A stretch of DNA of 64,000 nucleotides from Gemmatimonadaceae bacterium (GTDB lineage: Bacteria; Gemmatimonadota; Gemmatimonadetes; Gemmatimonadales; Gemmatimonadaceae). The position numbers were made by a program, and so were the translations under genes. Location: assembly GCA_025929535.1 (NCBI GenBank), contig JAICLZ010000003.1:1-64000 (forward strand), read 5' to 3'. Shown here piece after piece: positions 42,209 to 49,573 of this stretch (its first letter is position 1; each line of letters opens with the position of its first letter). The notes under the pieces were generated by a model that had not been told where the DNA came from, did no database searches, and saw only the letters and a list, made by a program, of their open reading frames with translations.

Positions 42209-44026
42209 TTGAAGCTCCTCACCCGCTACATCCTTCGCGAGCTGATCGGCCCGCTGATCTTCGCACTGTCCACGCTCACCGCGTTGCTGCTCCTGCAACA
42301 GGTCGCGAAGCAGTTCGGAAATCTCGTGGGCAAGGGACTCGGCTGGGGTGTGATCGGAGAGTTCTTCCTTCTCTCGATCCCCTTCATCATCGCGATGACG
42401 ATGCCGATGGGCGTGCTGGTGGCGGTGCTCTATGCCTTCAGCCGGCTCACGGCGGAGAACGAGGTCACGGCGCTGCGCGCGAGCGGCATCTCGGTGATGC
42501 GCCTCGTGCGTCCCGCGATCCTCTTTGGCGCCACGCTCGGGCTCGCGATGCTCGTGTTCAACGATCAGGTGCTGCCGCGCAGCAATCACCGGCTGCGCAC
42601 GCTGCAGACTGACATCGCGCGCAAGAAGCCGACGTTCGCGCTGCGCGAGCAGGTGATCAACGAGGTGATGCCCGGGAAGCTCTTCCTGCGCACGAGTCAC
42701 ATCGACGAGGCGACCGATCGCATGCGCGAGGTCACGATCTACAACTTCGATGACCCGGAGCGCCGCAAAACGATCTATTCCGACTCCGGCGTGATGGGGA
42801 TGACGCCGGATCAGAAGGATCTGCAGATGACGCTGCACGACGGGTACATGCAGCAGATTCCCCGCGACAACCTGGGCGAGCTCACGCGGCTGTACTTCCG
42901 CACGGATCTCGTGCGCGTGCGCGGCGTGGGCAATCGCTTCGAGCAGACGGAGAAGGACGACTACAAGTCCGAGCGCGAGATGTCCGTGTGCGAGATGTCG
43001 AAGGGGCTCCAGGACGGGAACGAGGATCTCGACCAGGCGCGCACGACACTCGGCAACACGCTGGCCGCGGCGACCCACTATCTGGCGACGGGTGAGCAGC
43101 TCCCGCCGGCCAAGCCCGTGAAGTCGAAGCCGCGTCGCACGGCCGGCAGTCTGTACTGCCAGCTCACCACGCCGATCTTCGGCAATGCTGCCATCGCGGA
43201 CAGCGACTCGGCGGCGAGCGCGAAGTCGCCGGAATCGACGAAGGTGGCGACTGTGGCGCCTGTCGTGCCCCCGGCTGCCGGTCAGGGCGCGCCGCCATCA
43301 TCGGGAGCGCCGAGCAGCGGCTTCCGCCCGCCGCCGCCGAGCGGTGTGGCGAATCGGGGGCTCGAGACGCGGGGGCGGTCGCTCGCGCAGGGGGGGAAGA
43401 GCGCGAAAGGCGCGAAGAGCGCGAAAGGCGCGAAGAGGGCGAAGCTCGCTCCGCGCACCAACATCGCCATGCCGCGGCCCCCCGGATCGAGTGTCGTCGG
43501 ACTGGGACGCACGTTTCAGCCTCCGATGCAGGCTCCCAATCAGCTCGCGAATCCTGCCTACCTGCTCAGCTCCGCGGCGCAGATCGAGGTGATGAAGGCG
43601 CGCGTGCACGACTCGGAGGTCACGATGAGCCGGTACGAGACCGAGATTCAGAAGAAGTTCGCGCTCGCCGCCGCGTGCATCGTATTCGTGCTCCTGGGTG
43701 CGCCCATAGGGATTCGCTTTCCGCGCGGGGGAGTCGGGCTCGTCATCGGCGTGAGCATTCTGGTGTTCGCGCTCTACTATGTCGGGCTCATCGTCGGCGA
43801 GGATCTCGCGGACAAGCTGATACTCAATCCCGTCGTCGCGATGTGGATGGCGAATGCGCTCTTCACCGTCGTTGGCGTGCTTCTGCTGATCCGCGTCCAG
43901 CGCGTGGGCGGCTCGGCGCGCGGGGGCGATACGAGCGAGCTGTTCGACACCGTGCGCACGTGGTTCGCGCGGCACGCGCACCGCTTCGGCGTTCGCGCGG
44001 ATCGGCGCAGGCGAGTGACCGCGTGA
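42209..44026 (+). CDS. lptF: LptF-type permease of the lipopolysaccharide exporter, with a large insertion
   Basis: 605 residues from a TTG at 42209. The YjgP/YjgQ fold has three N-terminal helices (with ENEVTALRASGIS in the coupling region), a periplasmic jellyroll (about 110-265) and three C-terminal helices (from about 478: KFALAAACIVFVLLGAPIGIRFPRGG). Between jellyroll and the last helices lies an insertion of roughly 200 residues, Pro/Ser/Ala-rich and ending in a Lys/Ala/Gly repeat, which normal LptF (about 360-390 residues) lacks. With LptG it forms the inner-membrane part that feeds LPS to the periplasmic bridge, driven by LptB, not encoded nearby. Its stop overlaps lptG (GTGA). Confidence 0.9.
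   Translation: MKLLTRYILRELIGPLIFALSTLTALLLLQQVAKQFGNLVGKGLGWGVIGEFFLLSIPFIIAMTMPMGVLVAVLYAFSRLTAENEVTALRASGISVMRLVRPAILFGATLGLAMLVFNDQVLPRSNHRLRTLQTDIARKKPTFALREQVINEVMPGKLFLRTSHIDEATDRMREVTIYNFDDPERRKTIYSDSGVMGMTPDQKDLQMTLHDGYMQQIPRDNLGELTRLYFRTDLVRVRGVGNRFEQTEKDDYKSEREMSVCEMSKGLQDGNEDLDQARTTLGNTLAAATHYLATGEQLPPAKPVKSKPRRTAGSLYCQLTTPIFGNAAIADSDSAASAKSPESTKVATVAPVVPPAAGQGAPPSSGAPSSGFRPPPPSGVANRGLETRGRSLAQGGKSAKGAKSAKGAKRAKLAPRTNIAMPRPPGSSVVGLGRTFQPPMQAPNQLANPAYLLSSAAQIEVMKARVHDSEVTMSRYETEIQKKFALAAACIVFVLLGAPIGIRFPRGGVGLVIGVSILVFALYYVGLIVGEDLADKLILNPVVAMWMANALFTVVGVLLLIRVQRVGGSARGGDTSELFDTVRTWFARHAHRFGVRADRRRRVTA
43397..43432 (+). repeat. Two tandem copies of an 18-bp unit inside lptF
   Basis: The unit AAGAGCGCGAAAGGCGCG (43397-43414) is repeated perfectly at 43415-43432 and followed by a decayed third start. 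It encodes KSAKGAKSAKGAKRAK and stays in frame, so copy changes would add or remove six residues without a frameshift. Confidence 0.85.
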
Positions 44027-45114
44027 AGCTGCCCTTCCTGCGGCCGCTCGATCGATACGTCGCGTCCGAGTTCATCAAGATCTTCATCACCACGGCGCTG
44101 GGCTTTCCGCTGCTGGTGATCGTGATCGATCTGACGGACCGCCTCGGGAAATATCTGAACCGGCATCTCACGCCGGAGCAGATCGCGATGGCGTACGTGT
44201 ACTGGTTTCCCGAGTCGATCTACATGGTGCTCCCGGCCGCGGTGCTGTTCGCGACGGTGTTCACGATCGGATCGCTCACGCGACATTCGGAGCTCACGGC
44301 GGCCAAGGCGTCCGGGATCAGCTTCTATCGATTGCTCGTGCCGATCTTTGGCGGCGCCGCGATCGTGATGCTCCTCGCCTTCGCGCTCGGCGAGCTTGTT
44401 CCGATCTCGGACATCAAGCGCAACGATCTGCTCGAGGAGGGGCGCTACAAGCCCGGAAACGAGCGGTACAACTTTGCGTACAGCGCGCCGCACGGCCGCG
44501 TGTACAAGATCGCCGCGCTGAACGTGGAGCGGCGGCTGATCGACAACCTCGAGATCGAGCGGCGCGGGCGCGGGCCGGACTACCCCACCTATCTGCTCGC
44601 GGCACGCACGGCGAACTACGACACCACACACAAGGCGTGGACGCTCAAGTCCGGCGACCTGCACATTCTCTCGGACTCGACGCGCAACGTCGCGATCGCG
44701 TTCGACAGCGTGCGTGATGCGGACCTTCTGGAAGCGCCGATCGATCTCACCTCGGCACCCAAGAGTCCCGAGCAGATGGGCTTTCGCGAGCTGAGGCGAT
44801 TCATCAGGTCGCTCGAACGATCGGGAGCGGACGACAACGAGATCAAGGTGGAGCTCTCGCTCAAGATCGCGATCCCGGTAGCCTGCGTGATCATCGTGTT
44901 CTTCGGCGCGCCCCTTGCCACGAGCACGCAGCGGGGAGGCACGGCTTTCGGCATCGGCATCAGCCTCGCCACCACCATCATCTATCTCATGCTCATCCAG
45001 CTCACCAAAGCAGTCGGCGAGGGTGGTGCCATACCACCGTATCTGGCGGCGTGGATTCCCAACATGATTTTCGGAGCGATCGGGATCGTGCTCATGGCAC
45101 GGGTGCGAACGTGA
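44023..45114 (+). CDS. lptG: LptG-type permease of the lipopolysaccharide exporter
   Basis: 363 residues from a GTG at 44023 that shares GTGA with the lptF stop. It has the typical six-helix YjgP/YjgQ layout: N-terminal helices with LDRYVASEFIKIFI and TAAKASGISFYRLL, jellyroll (about 115-255) and C-terminal helices (VACVIIVFFGAPLAT to the end). Unlike the lptF product it has normal length. It acts with LptF in LPS extraction from the inner membrane. Naming F versus G follows gene order, so the two symbols could be swapped. Confidence 0.9.
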   Translation: MKLPFLRPLDRYVASEFIKIFITTALGFPLLVIVIDLTDRLGKYLNRHLTPEQIAMAYVYWFPESIYMVLPAAVLFATVFTIGSLTRHSELTAAKASGISFYRLLVPIFGGAAIVMLLAFALGELVPISDIKRNDLLEEGRYKPGNERYNFAYSAPHGRVYKIAALNVERRLIDNLEIERRGRGPDYPTYLLAARTANYDTTHKAWTLKSGDLHILSDSTRNVAIAFDSVRDADLLEAPIDLTSAPKSPEQMGFRELRRFIRSLERSGADDNEIKVELSLKIAIPVACVIIVFFGAPLATSTQRGGTAFGIGISLATTIIYLMLIQLTKAVGEGGAIPPYLAAWIPNMIFGAIGIVLMARVRT

Positions 45115-45130
45115 CGCCGGAGGCGCGCGC

Positions 45131-45970
45131 ATGAGCGCGACGCTCTTCGAGGAGGACACGACTGCGGCACCCACGGGCTACTGGATCTTCGGCCGGCTCT
45201 TTCGTGCGGTCGGCCGCATCACCATGAGCGTGTTCGGCGAGCTTGGCGAGCGCGTGCTCTTCCACCGGGATTTCTTCCGGGCGCTGCTCGAGCCGAAAAC
45301 GTATCTGCCATTGACGATCGCGCAGATGCGACAGATTGGCGTCGACTCGATTCCGCTCGTCGCGACCGTCTCCGCATTCATCGGCGCCGTCACTGCGTAC
45401 CAGACCACGTACCAGCTCTTTCCGGGCGTGCAGTTCTCCGTGGTCGGCTGGATCACGCGCCAGAGCATCGTGCTCGAGCTGGGACCGTTGCTCACGGCGC
45501 TCGTGCTGGCTGGGCGCATCGGCGCGAAGATGACGGCCGAGATCGGGACGATGCGGGTGACGGAACAGATCGATGCGCTGGAGACGCTCGCGTACGATCC
45601 GGTGGCGTATCTGATGGTGCCGCGGGTGATCGCGGGCGTGACGATGGTGCCGATGCTCACGATCGTCGCGATCGCGGTGGGAATCTGTGCGGGCGGGCTC
45701 GCGGTGATCGGCGCGACGGACGTGCGGCTGGACGACTACGCCGCGGGGCTGCATCTCACGTTCAACACCTTTCAGGTCTGGTACGCGCTCATCAAGGCCA
45801 CGCTGTTTGGCGGTGCGATCGCCATGACGTGCTCGTACGAGGGATTCATCACCGGCGCTGGCGCGGAGGGCGTTGGCCGTTCGACGGCGCGCGCCGTCGT
45901 CATCTCGTCTGTGGTGATCCTGCTGCTCGATGCGCTCACCGCTCTCTATCTCGCCAAAGAGATTCAATGA
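45131..45970 (+). CDS. mlaE: MlaE-type phospholipid ABC transporter permease
   Basis: 279 residues. This is an MlaE/YrbE permease with the conserved core ATVSAFIGAVTAYQ, QFSVVGWITRQSIVLELGPLLTALVLAGRIGAKMTAEIGTMRVTEQIDALE and YDPVAYLMVPR. It forms the inner-membrane part of a retrograde or anterograde phospholipid transporter. The ATG at 45131 has GGAGG 7 nt upstream. The stop overlaps the mlaD start (ATGA). The usual neighbouring ATPase gene (mlaF) is missing between them, so the ATPase must be elsewhere or shared. Confidence 0.93.
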   Translation: MSATLFEEDTTAAPTGYWIFGRLFRAVGRITMSVFGELGERVLFHRDFFRALLEPKTYLPLTIAQMRQIGVDSIPLVATVSAFIGAVTAYQTTYQLFPGVQFSVVGWITRQSIVLELGPLLTALVLAGRIGAKMTAEIGTMRVTEQIDALETLAYDPVAYLMVPRVIAGVTMVPMLTIVAIAVGICAGGLAVIGATDVRLDDYAAGLHLTFNTFQVWYALIKATLFGGAIAMTCSYEGFITGAGAEGVGRSTARAVVISSVVILLLDALTALYLAKEIQ

Positions 45971-46920
45971 CCAACAAACGTGATGAAGTCGTCGTCGGCA
46001 TCTTCACCTTGATCTGCGTGGTGGTGGCGATTGCGGGCACGCTGTGGCTTGCGCGGCGGGGCTTCAGCAAGTCGTATCCGGCGTACACGCGCTTCAGCTG
46101 GGGGCAGAACGTGAAGCCGGGACAGCCCGTGAATCTCGCGGGGGTGCAGGTGGGCTACGTGGACGCGGTGGACCTGGACGAGACCGGCTACCTCAACGTG
46201 CGGCTCAGCATCGATCGCGACCGGAAGATTCCGCAGGGCACGACGGCTACCGTCGCGAACGAAGGATTCTTCGGTGACAAGTCGATCGCCCTGACGCCGT
46301 GCACCGCCGCGCCCGCGCCCATCTCCGCGGACACGTCCGCGCCCGCCACCTCGCGCCCGCTCACGTCCACTTGCCGCTTCAACGGCTTTCTTTCGGCGGG
46401 CGACACGATCCCGGCGGGACGGGCCGCGCCTTCCATGGACGCGCTGCTGCTGCGCGTGGACAGCGTGAGCGGCGCGCTCTCCGATGTCGCGAAGACGGTG
46501 AAGATCGAGTTCGTGCAGCAGGGCGGCATCCAGGATTTGCGAAAGACGATCGCGTCGACGAACGCGCTCGTGCAGCAGCTCAACACCGTTGCGGCGGAGC
46601 AGTCGCGCGGGCTCACGCTCACGATGAATGCCGTCAGGAGCCGCGTGACCGCGATCGATTCGATGGCGCTCGACTCCACCGTGCGCAACATGCAGTCGAC
46701 CACGCACAACCTCGCGACGCTCACGAGCAATCTCGATTCCACCACGAGAAAGCTCGACATGGTGATGACGCAGCTGCAGACCGGGAACGGAACGGCCGCC
46801 AAGTTCCTGAACGATCCCGGCGTCTACAACAATCTGCACGAGCTGCTCGGGCGCATGGACTCGCTCGTCACGGACATCAAGGCGAATCCGAAGCGGTACA
46901 TCAACGTGAAGGTGTTCTAG
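45967..46920 (+). CDS. mlaD: MlaD-type MCE-domain lipid-binding protein
   Basis: 317 residues from an ATG at 45967. It has one N-terminal membrane helix (VGIFTLICVVVAIAGTLWLA), then an MCE domain (about 38-115: VKPGQPVNLAGVQVGYVDAVDLD, GTTATVANEGFFGDKSIAL), and a long helical/Gln-Thr-rich C-terminal part (150-317) typical of MCE proteins that form a channel or reach across the periplasm. It binds lipid and delivers it to or from MlaE. The gene overlaps mlaE by 4 bp. A Crp/Fnr gene follows after 8 bp and may be in the same transcript. Confidence 0.92.
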   Translation: MTNKRDEVVVGIFTLICVVVAIAGTLWLARRGFSKSYPAYTRFSWGQNVKPGQPVNLAGVQVGYVDAVDLDETGYLNVRLSIDRDRKIPQGTTATVANEGFFGDKSIALTPCTAAPAPISADTSAPATSRPLTSTCRFNGFLSAGDTIPAGRAAPSMDALLLRVDSVSGALSDVAKTVKIEFVQQGGIQDLRKTIASTNALVQQLNTVAAEQSRGLTLTMNAVRSRVTAIDSMALDSTVRNMQSTTHNLATLTSNLDSTTRKLDMVMTQLQTGNGTAAKFLNDPGVYNNLHELLGRMDSLVTDIKANPKRYINVKVF

Positions 46921-46928
46921 GACCACTC

Positions 46929-47603
46929 GTGTCGATCGCCGCGGGTGAGCTTCGGTCGCTCCAGGGATTTCACTCACTCACGGAGCCGGCGGCGAGGGCG
47001 CTCGTGAGCTGCGCCCGGCGCCGATCATTCGATAAGCGGGAGGCGCTGTTCCGCGAAGGCGAGGAAGCGCACGGGATCTTGGTGGTGCTCGAGGGGAGGG
47101 TTCGCGTGGTGCGCTCCTCGCGCGGACGACGGCACGTGCTGCACACCGAGCAACGCGGCGGCACGCTCGGCGAAGCGCCCTTCTTCGATCACGATCCCTA
47201 TCCGGTCTCCGCGATCGCGTGGACGCCGGTGCTCGCGCTCTATCTGGACCGCGGCTGCGTGGAGCGCGCCGTGCGAAGCTGTCCCGAGCTCGCGCTGTTC
47301 TTTCTCTCCCGGCTCGCGAGGCGCGTGCGGCTGCTGCTCGATCGGGTGGACCGCCTGGCGACGGCGAGCGTTGCCACGCGCATGTGCGTCTATCTCCTCG
47401 AGCAGTCGGAGCGCTCCGATGGCTCGATCGTGGCGATCACGCAGGAGTCGCTGGCGGAGGAGCTGGGCACCGTGCGCGAGGTCGTGATGCGTGCGCTGCG
47501 CGCGCTGCGCAAGCGACGCATCATCGCGAGCGCAGGGCGCGGAAAGATCGAGATCGTGGACCGCTCGGCGCTTTGCGAAGTGGCATCGGGACAGGAGACA
47601 TAA
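46929..47603 (+). CDS. Crp/Fnr-family transcription regulator
   Basis: 224 residues from a GTG at 46929 with AGGA 6 nt upstream. The cyclic-nucleotide-binding-type N-terminal beta barrel (about 15-125: LFREGEEAHGILVVLEGRVRVVRSS, GGTLGEAPFFD) precedes a dimer helix and a C-terminal winged helix (about 145-215) with the recognition part ITQESLAEELGTVREVVMRALRAL. There is no Cys cluster for an iron-sulfur site, so it is not a classical Fnr; the GEAPFF segment departs from the GELAxx cAMP-binding pattern, so the ligand is uncertain. It lies 8 bp downstream of mlaD, which suggests it may regulate or be expressed with the envelope transport genes. Confidence 0.9.
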   Translation: MSIAAGELRSLQGFHSLTEPAARALVSCARRRSFDKREALFREGEEAHGILVVLEGRVRVVRSSRGRRHVLHTEQRGGTLGEAPFFDHDPYPVSAIAWTPVLALYLDRGCVERAVRSCPELALFFLSRLARRVRLLLDRVDRLATASVATRMCVYLLEQSERSDGSIVAITQESLAEELGTVREVVMRALRALRKRRIIASAGRGKIEIVDRSALCEVASGQET

Positions 47604-47690
47604 GTTCCAGAGGCCGGCGCGGGCGAGGTGTAGGCTGGAAGATCGTGCGAGGGATCGCGCTCGCAATGACAACCCGAATCCCGGACTTCC

Positions 47691-48176
47691 ATGTGCACAG
47701 TACTCCGCTCCATGCTCGCTGCGGCTATCGTGCTCACATCAGGCGCCTGCTCGCGCACGGACTCATCCTTTGACGCGATGCAGAAACGCGGCGGGATGGC
47801 CATGGGCGTTGACCAGACCACATCGACGCACGGCTTCGACGCACTGCCGAACGGCGGCCGCATCGCGCTCCTGCGGGATCTGGACGACTCCCTTGGCATC
47901 GCGCAGATTCGTGCACATCTTCGTCTCATCCAGCACGCTTTTCAGGCTGGCGACTTCTCCACCCCGCAGTTCGTGCACATGCGGGCTATGCCGGGCACGG
48001 CGGTGATGGCGAAGAAGCGGGATGTGATCGCGTACAGCTATCACGATCTCCCGCGCGGCGGCGAGGTGGTCATCACCACTACGGACGCCGATGCGCTGGC
48101 CGCGATTCACGCGTTCATGGGTGCTCAGCGAATGGAGCATCACGCGAGCGGGGCTGGGTTGGTGAGCAGTCCCTAA
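47691..48176 (+). CDS. Small lipoprotein of unknown function
   Basis: 161 residues. The N-terminal signal has a lipobox-like SGAC (about residue 20; an ATG at 47712 would also give a signal). The mature part is mixed alpha/beta with a Met-rich GMAMG near residue 37 and VVITTTDADALAAIHAFMG near the C-terminus. The last stretch resembles the end of some ferredoxin-like folds, but I do not assign a family. A weak ribosome-binding region leaves the start uncertain. It is followed 14 bp later by a membrane protein gene in the same direction, so the two may be a unit. Confidence 0.6.
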   Translation: MCTVLRSMLAAAIVLTSGACSRTDSSFDAMQKRGGMAMGVDQTTSTHGFDALPNGGRIALLRDLDDSLGIAQIRAHLRLIQHAFQAGDFSTPQFVHMRAMPGTAVMAKKRDVIAYSYHDLPRGGEVVITTTDADALAAIHAFMGAQRMEHHASGAGLVSSP

Positions 48177-48190
48177 CGGAGGGGGTATTC

Positions 48191-48757
48191 ATGCATCTGT
48201 ATTCGATCATTCTGTTCATTCACGTCCTCGCGGCGATGGGGGTGGCAGCGGCGATCTCGCTGTTGATATATGGCGAAGTCATGGCGCAGAAAGCGCAGTC
48301 TCCCGCCGAGCTGCGGAGCGTAGCGGAGAAGGAGGCGCGCACGGCGAGCGCGCTCAAGGCGCTCGTCCCGGTGCTGGCGTTGACCGGTCTGTACATGGCA
48401 TGGGCCGCCTGGAGCCTGCTCGCCCCGTGGGTGATCCTTGCCTTGGCCACGCTCGCCTATCTCGCCATCAGCGGCCCGCTCCTCTTTGGCCGGCGCACGC
48501 AACGTGCGGTCGATGCGGCGACGGCGGCGGGCTCGATCACCCCTGCGGTTCGCGACATGCTCGACAATCCGATGTTCACGGTGCTGAAGGACACGCGGAT
48601 CGCGCTGCTCGTGATGCTGATCTATCTCATGACCGTGAAGCCGGGGCTCGTTGGAACGCTCGCCGCGCTCGCGGCCGCGCTCGTGCTCGGCGCCGTGAGC
48701 GCACGAATGCGCACCGGCATGCGCATCGACTCAGCGAGTGTGGCGCCGGAGTCGTGA
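48191..48757 (+). CDS. Four-helix membrane protein (DUF2269-like)
   Basis: 188 residues with about four to five membrane helices (SIILFIHVLAAMGVAAAISLL, ALVPVLALTGLYMAWAAW, WVILALATLAYLAISGPLLF, LVMLIYLMTVKPGLVGTLAAL). It matches the general shape of the DUF2269/predicted integral membrane family, whose members carry a His in the first helix (here FIHVLAA). Function is unknown. The ATG at 48191 has a very strong GGAGGGGG upstream. It is convergent with the TetR gene (11-bp gap). Confidence 0.7.
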   Translation: MHLYSIILFIHVLAAMGVAAAISLLIYGEVMAQKAQSPAELRSVAEKEARTASALKALVPVLALTGLYMAWAAWSLLAPWVILALATLAYLAISGPLLFGRRTQRAVDAATAAGSITPAVRDMLDNPMFTVLKDTRIALLVMLIYLMTVKPGLVGTLAALAAALVLGAVSARMRTGMRIDSASVAPES

Positions 48758-48768
48758 GTCGATCTCGG

Positions 48769-49452
48769 TCACGGTAACGATCTCGACGGTACGCGCGCTG
48801 CCCTTCGCTCGAGTACGCCCGTCGTGATTTCGGCGATCCGCTCGGCAATCGCGTCGACGCGCTCTTCACAGTTCACTGGACGGAAGCTCCGCTGCTTGAA
48901 CGCCTGCCTCGCCGCGGCGAAGCTCAGCGCCGCTCCCATGAGCGCGTGTGCGTCGATGATCGCGCCTTGGTCGCGATTGTAGCGGGCAGTCGCACGGGCC
49001 AGAAGCGACGTCACTTCCACGTGTACGTCGCGGATGAATCCTTGGTAGATCGTCGCGTATCCGGAGTCGGGATGCGCCAGCTCCCGCGCCATGAAGGAGG
49101 CAGCCGCACCACCATCGGAGTAACTGCACAGATGTCGCGCGAATGCACGAAGGATCTCGACGAGCGAAGCTCGCGTACTCGCCACGCCCACGGCCTGTGC
49201 GCGCGCTTTCTGGAGGAGTGGTTGCAATGCGGCACGGGCATCGGACGTCACGCGGTCTGCGACCGTCTGATATAACTGCCGCTTGCCACCGAAGTGATAC
49301 CGGATCGATGCCTGATTTGCGCGCGCTTCACGCGCGATCGCGAGTGTCGTCACCGCCTTGAAGCTGTGAGCGCCGAACAACTTCAGCGCCGCCAGAATCA
49401 GGCGCTCCCGCGTGCGTCTTCCGCGTTGCCGACGCAGATCGACGTGTGGCAT
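48769..49452 (-). CDS. TetR/AcrR-family regulator with CerR-type C-terminal domain
   Basis: 227 residues from the ATG at 49452 with GGAG 9 nt upstream. The N-terminal helix-turn-helix is clear (RERLILAALKLFGAHSFKAVTTLAIAREARANQASIRYHFGGKRQLYQTV), and the remaining helical domain resembles the CerR/DUF1956 type. An ATG at 49482 would be inside a perfect 12-bp palindrome and adds ten residues before the HTH, so I prefer the inner start. It likely represses transcription until a small ligand binds; the palindrome at its own start suggests autoregulation. The neighbouring TonB receptor is transcribed toward it from the same strand and is another possible target. Confidence 0.88.
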   Translation of the reverse strand: MPHVDLRRQRGRRTRERLILAALKLFGAHSFKAVTTLAIAREARANQASIRYHFGGKRQLYQTVADRVTSDARAALQPLLQKARAQAVGVASTRASLVEILRAFARHLCSYSDGGAAASFMARELAHPDSGYATIYQGFIRDVHVEVTSLLARATARYNRDQGAIIDAHALMGAALSFAAARQAFKQRSFRPVNCEERVDAIAERIAEITTGVLERRAARVPSRSLP

Positions 49453-49480
49453 TGAGGGGGTCTCCACGAAGAATGTATTC

Positions 49481-49492
49481 ATTCAATTGAAT
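49481..49492. promoter_or_regulatory. Palindrome, likely TetR operator
   Basis: ATTCAATTGAAT is a perfect 12-bp palindrome, unusually AT-rich for this window, within a longer GTATTC...GAATAC repeat (49475-49494). It lies 28 bp upstream of the TetR start in the 91-bp gap next to the TonB receptor 3' end. Position and symmetry fit an autoregulatory operator; binding is inferred. Confidence 0.5.
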
Positions 49493-49573
49493 ACCTTCCC
49501 GTTTTGGACACCCATCCTCTCCCCGCCGCCCGGGAGAATATCCCGCACCACGCACGACACCATTCCCTGCGCC

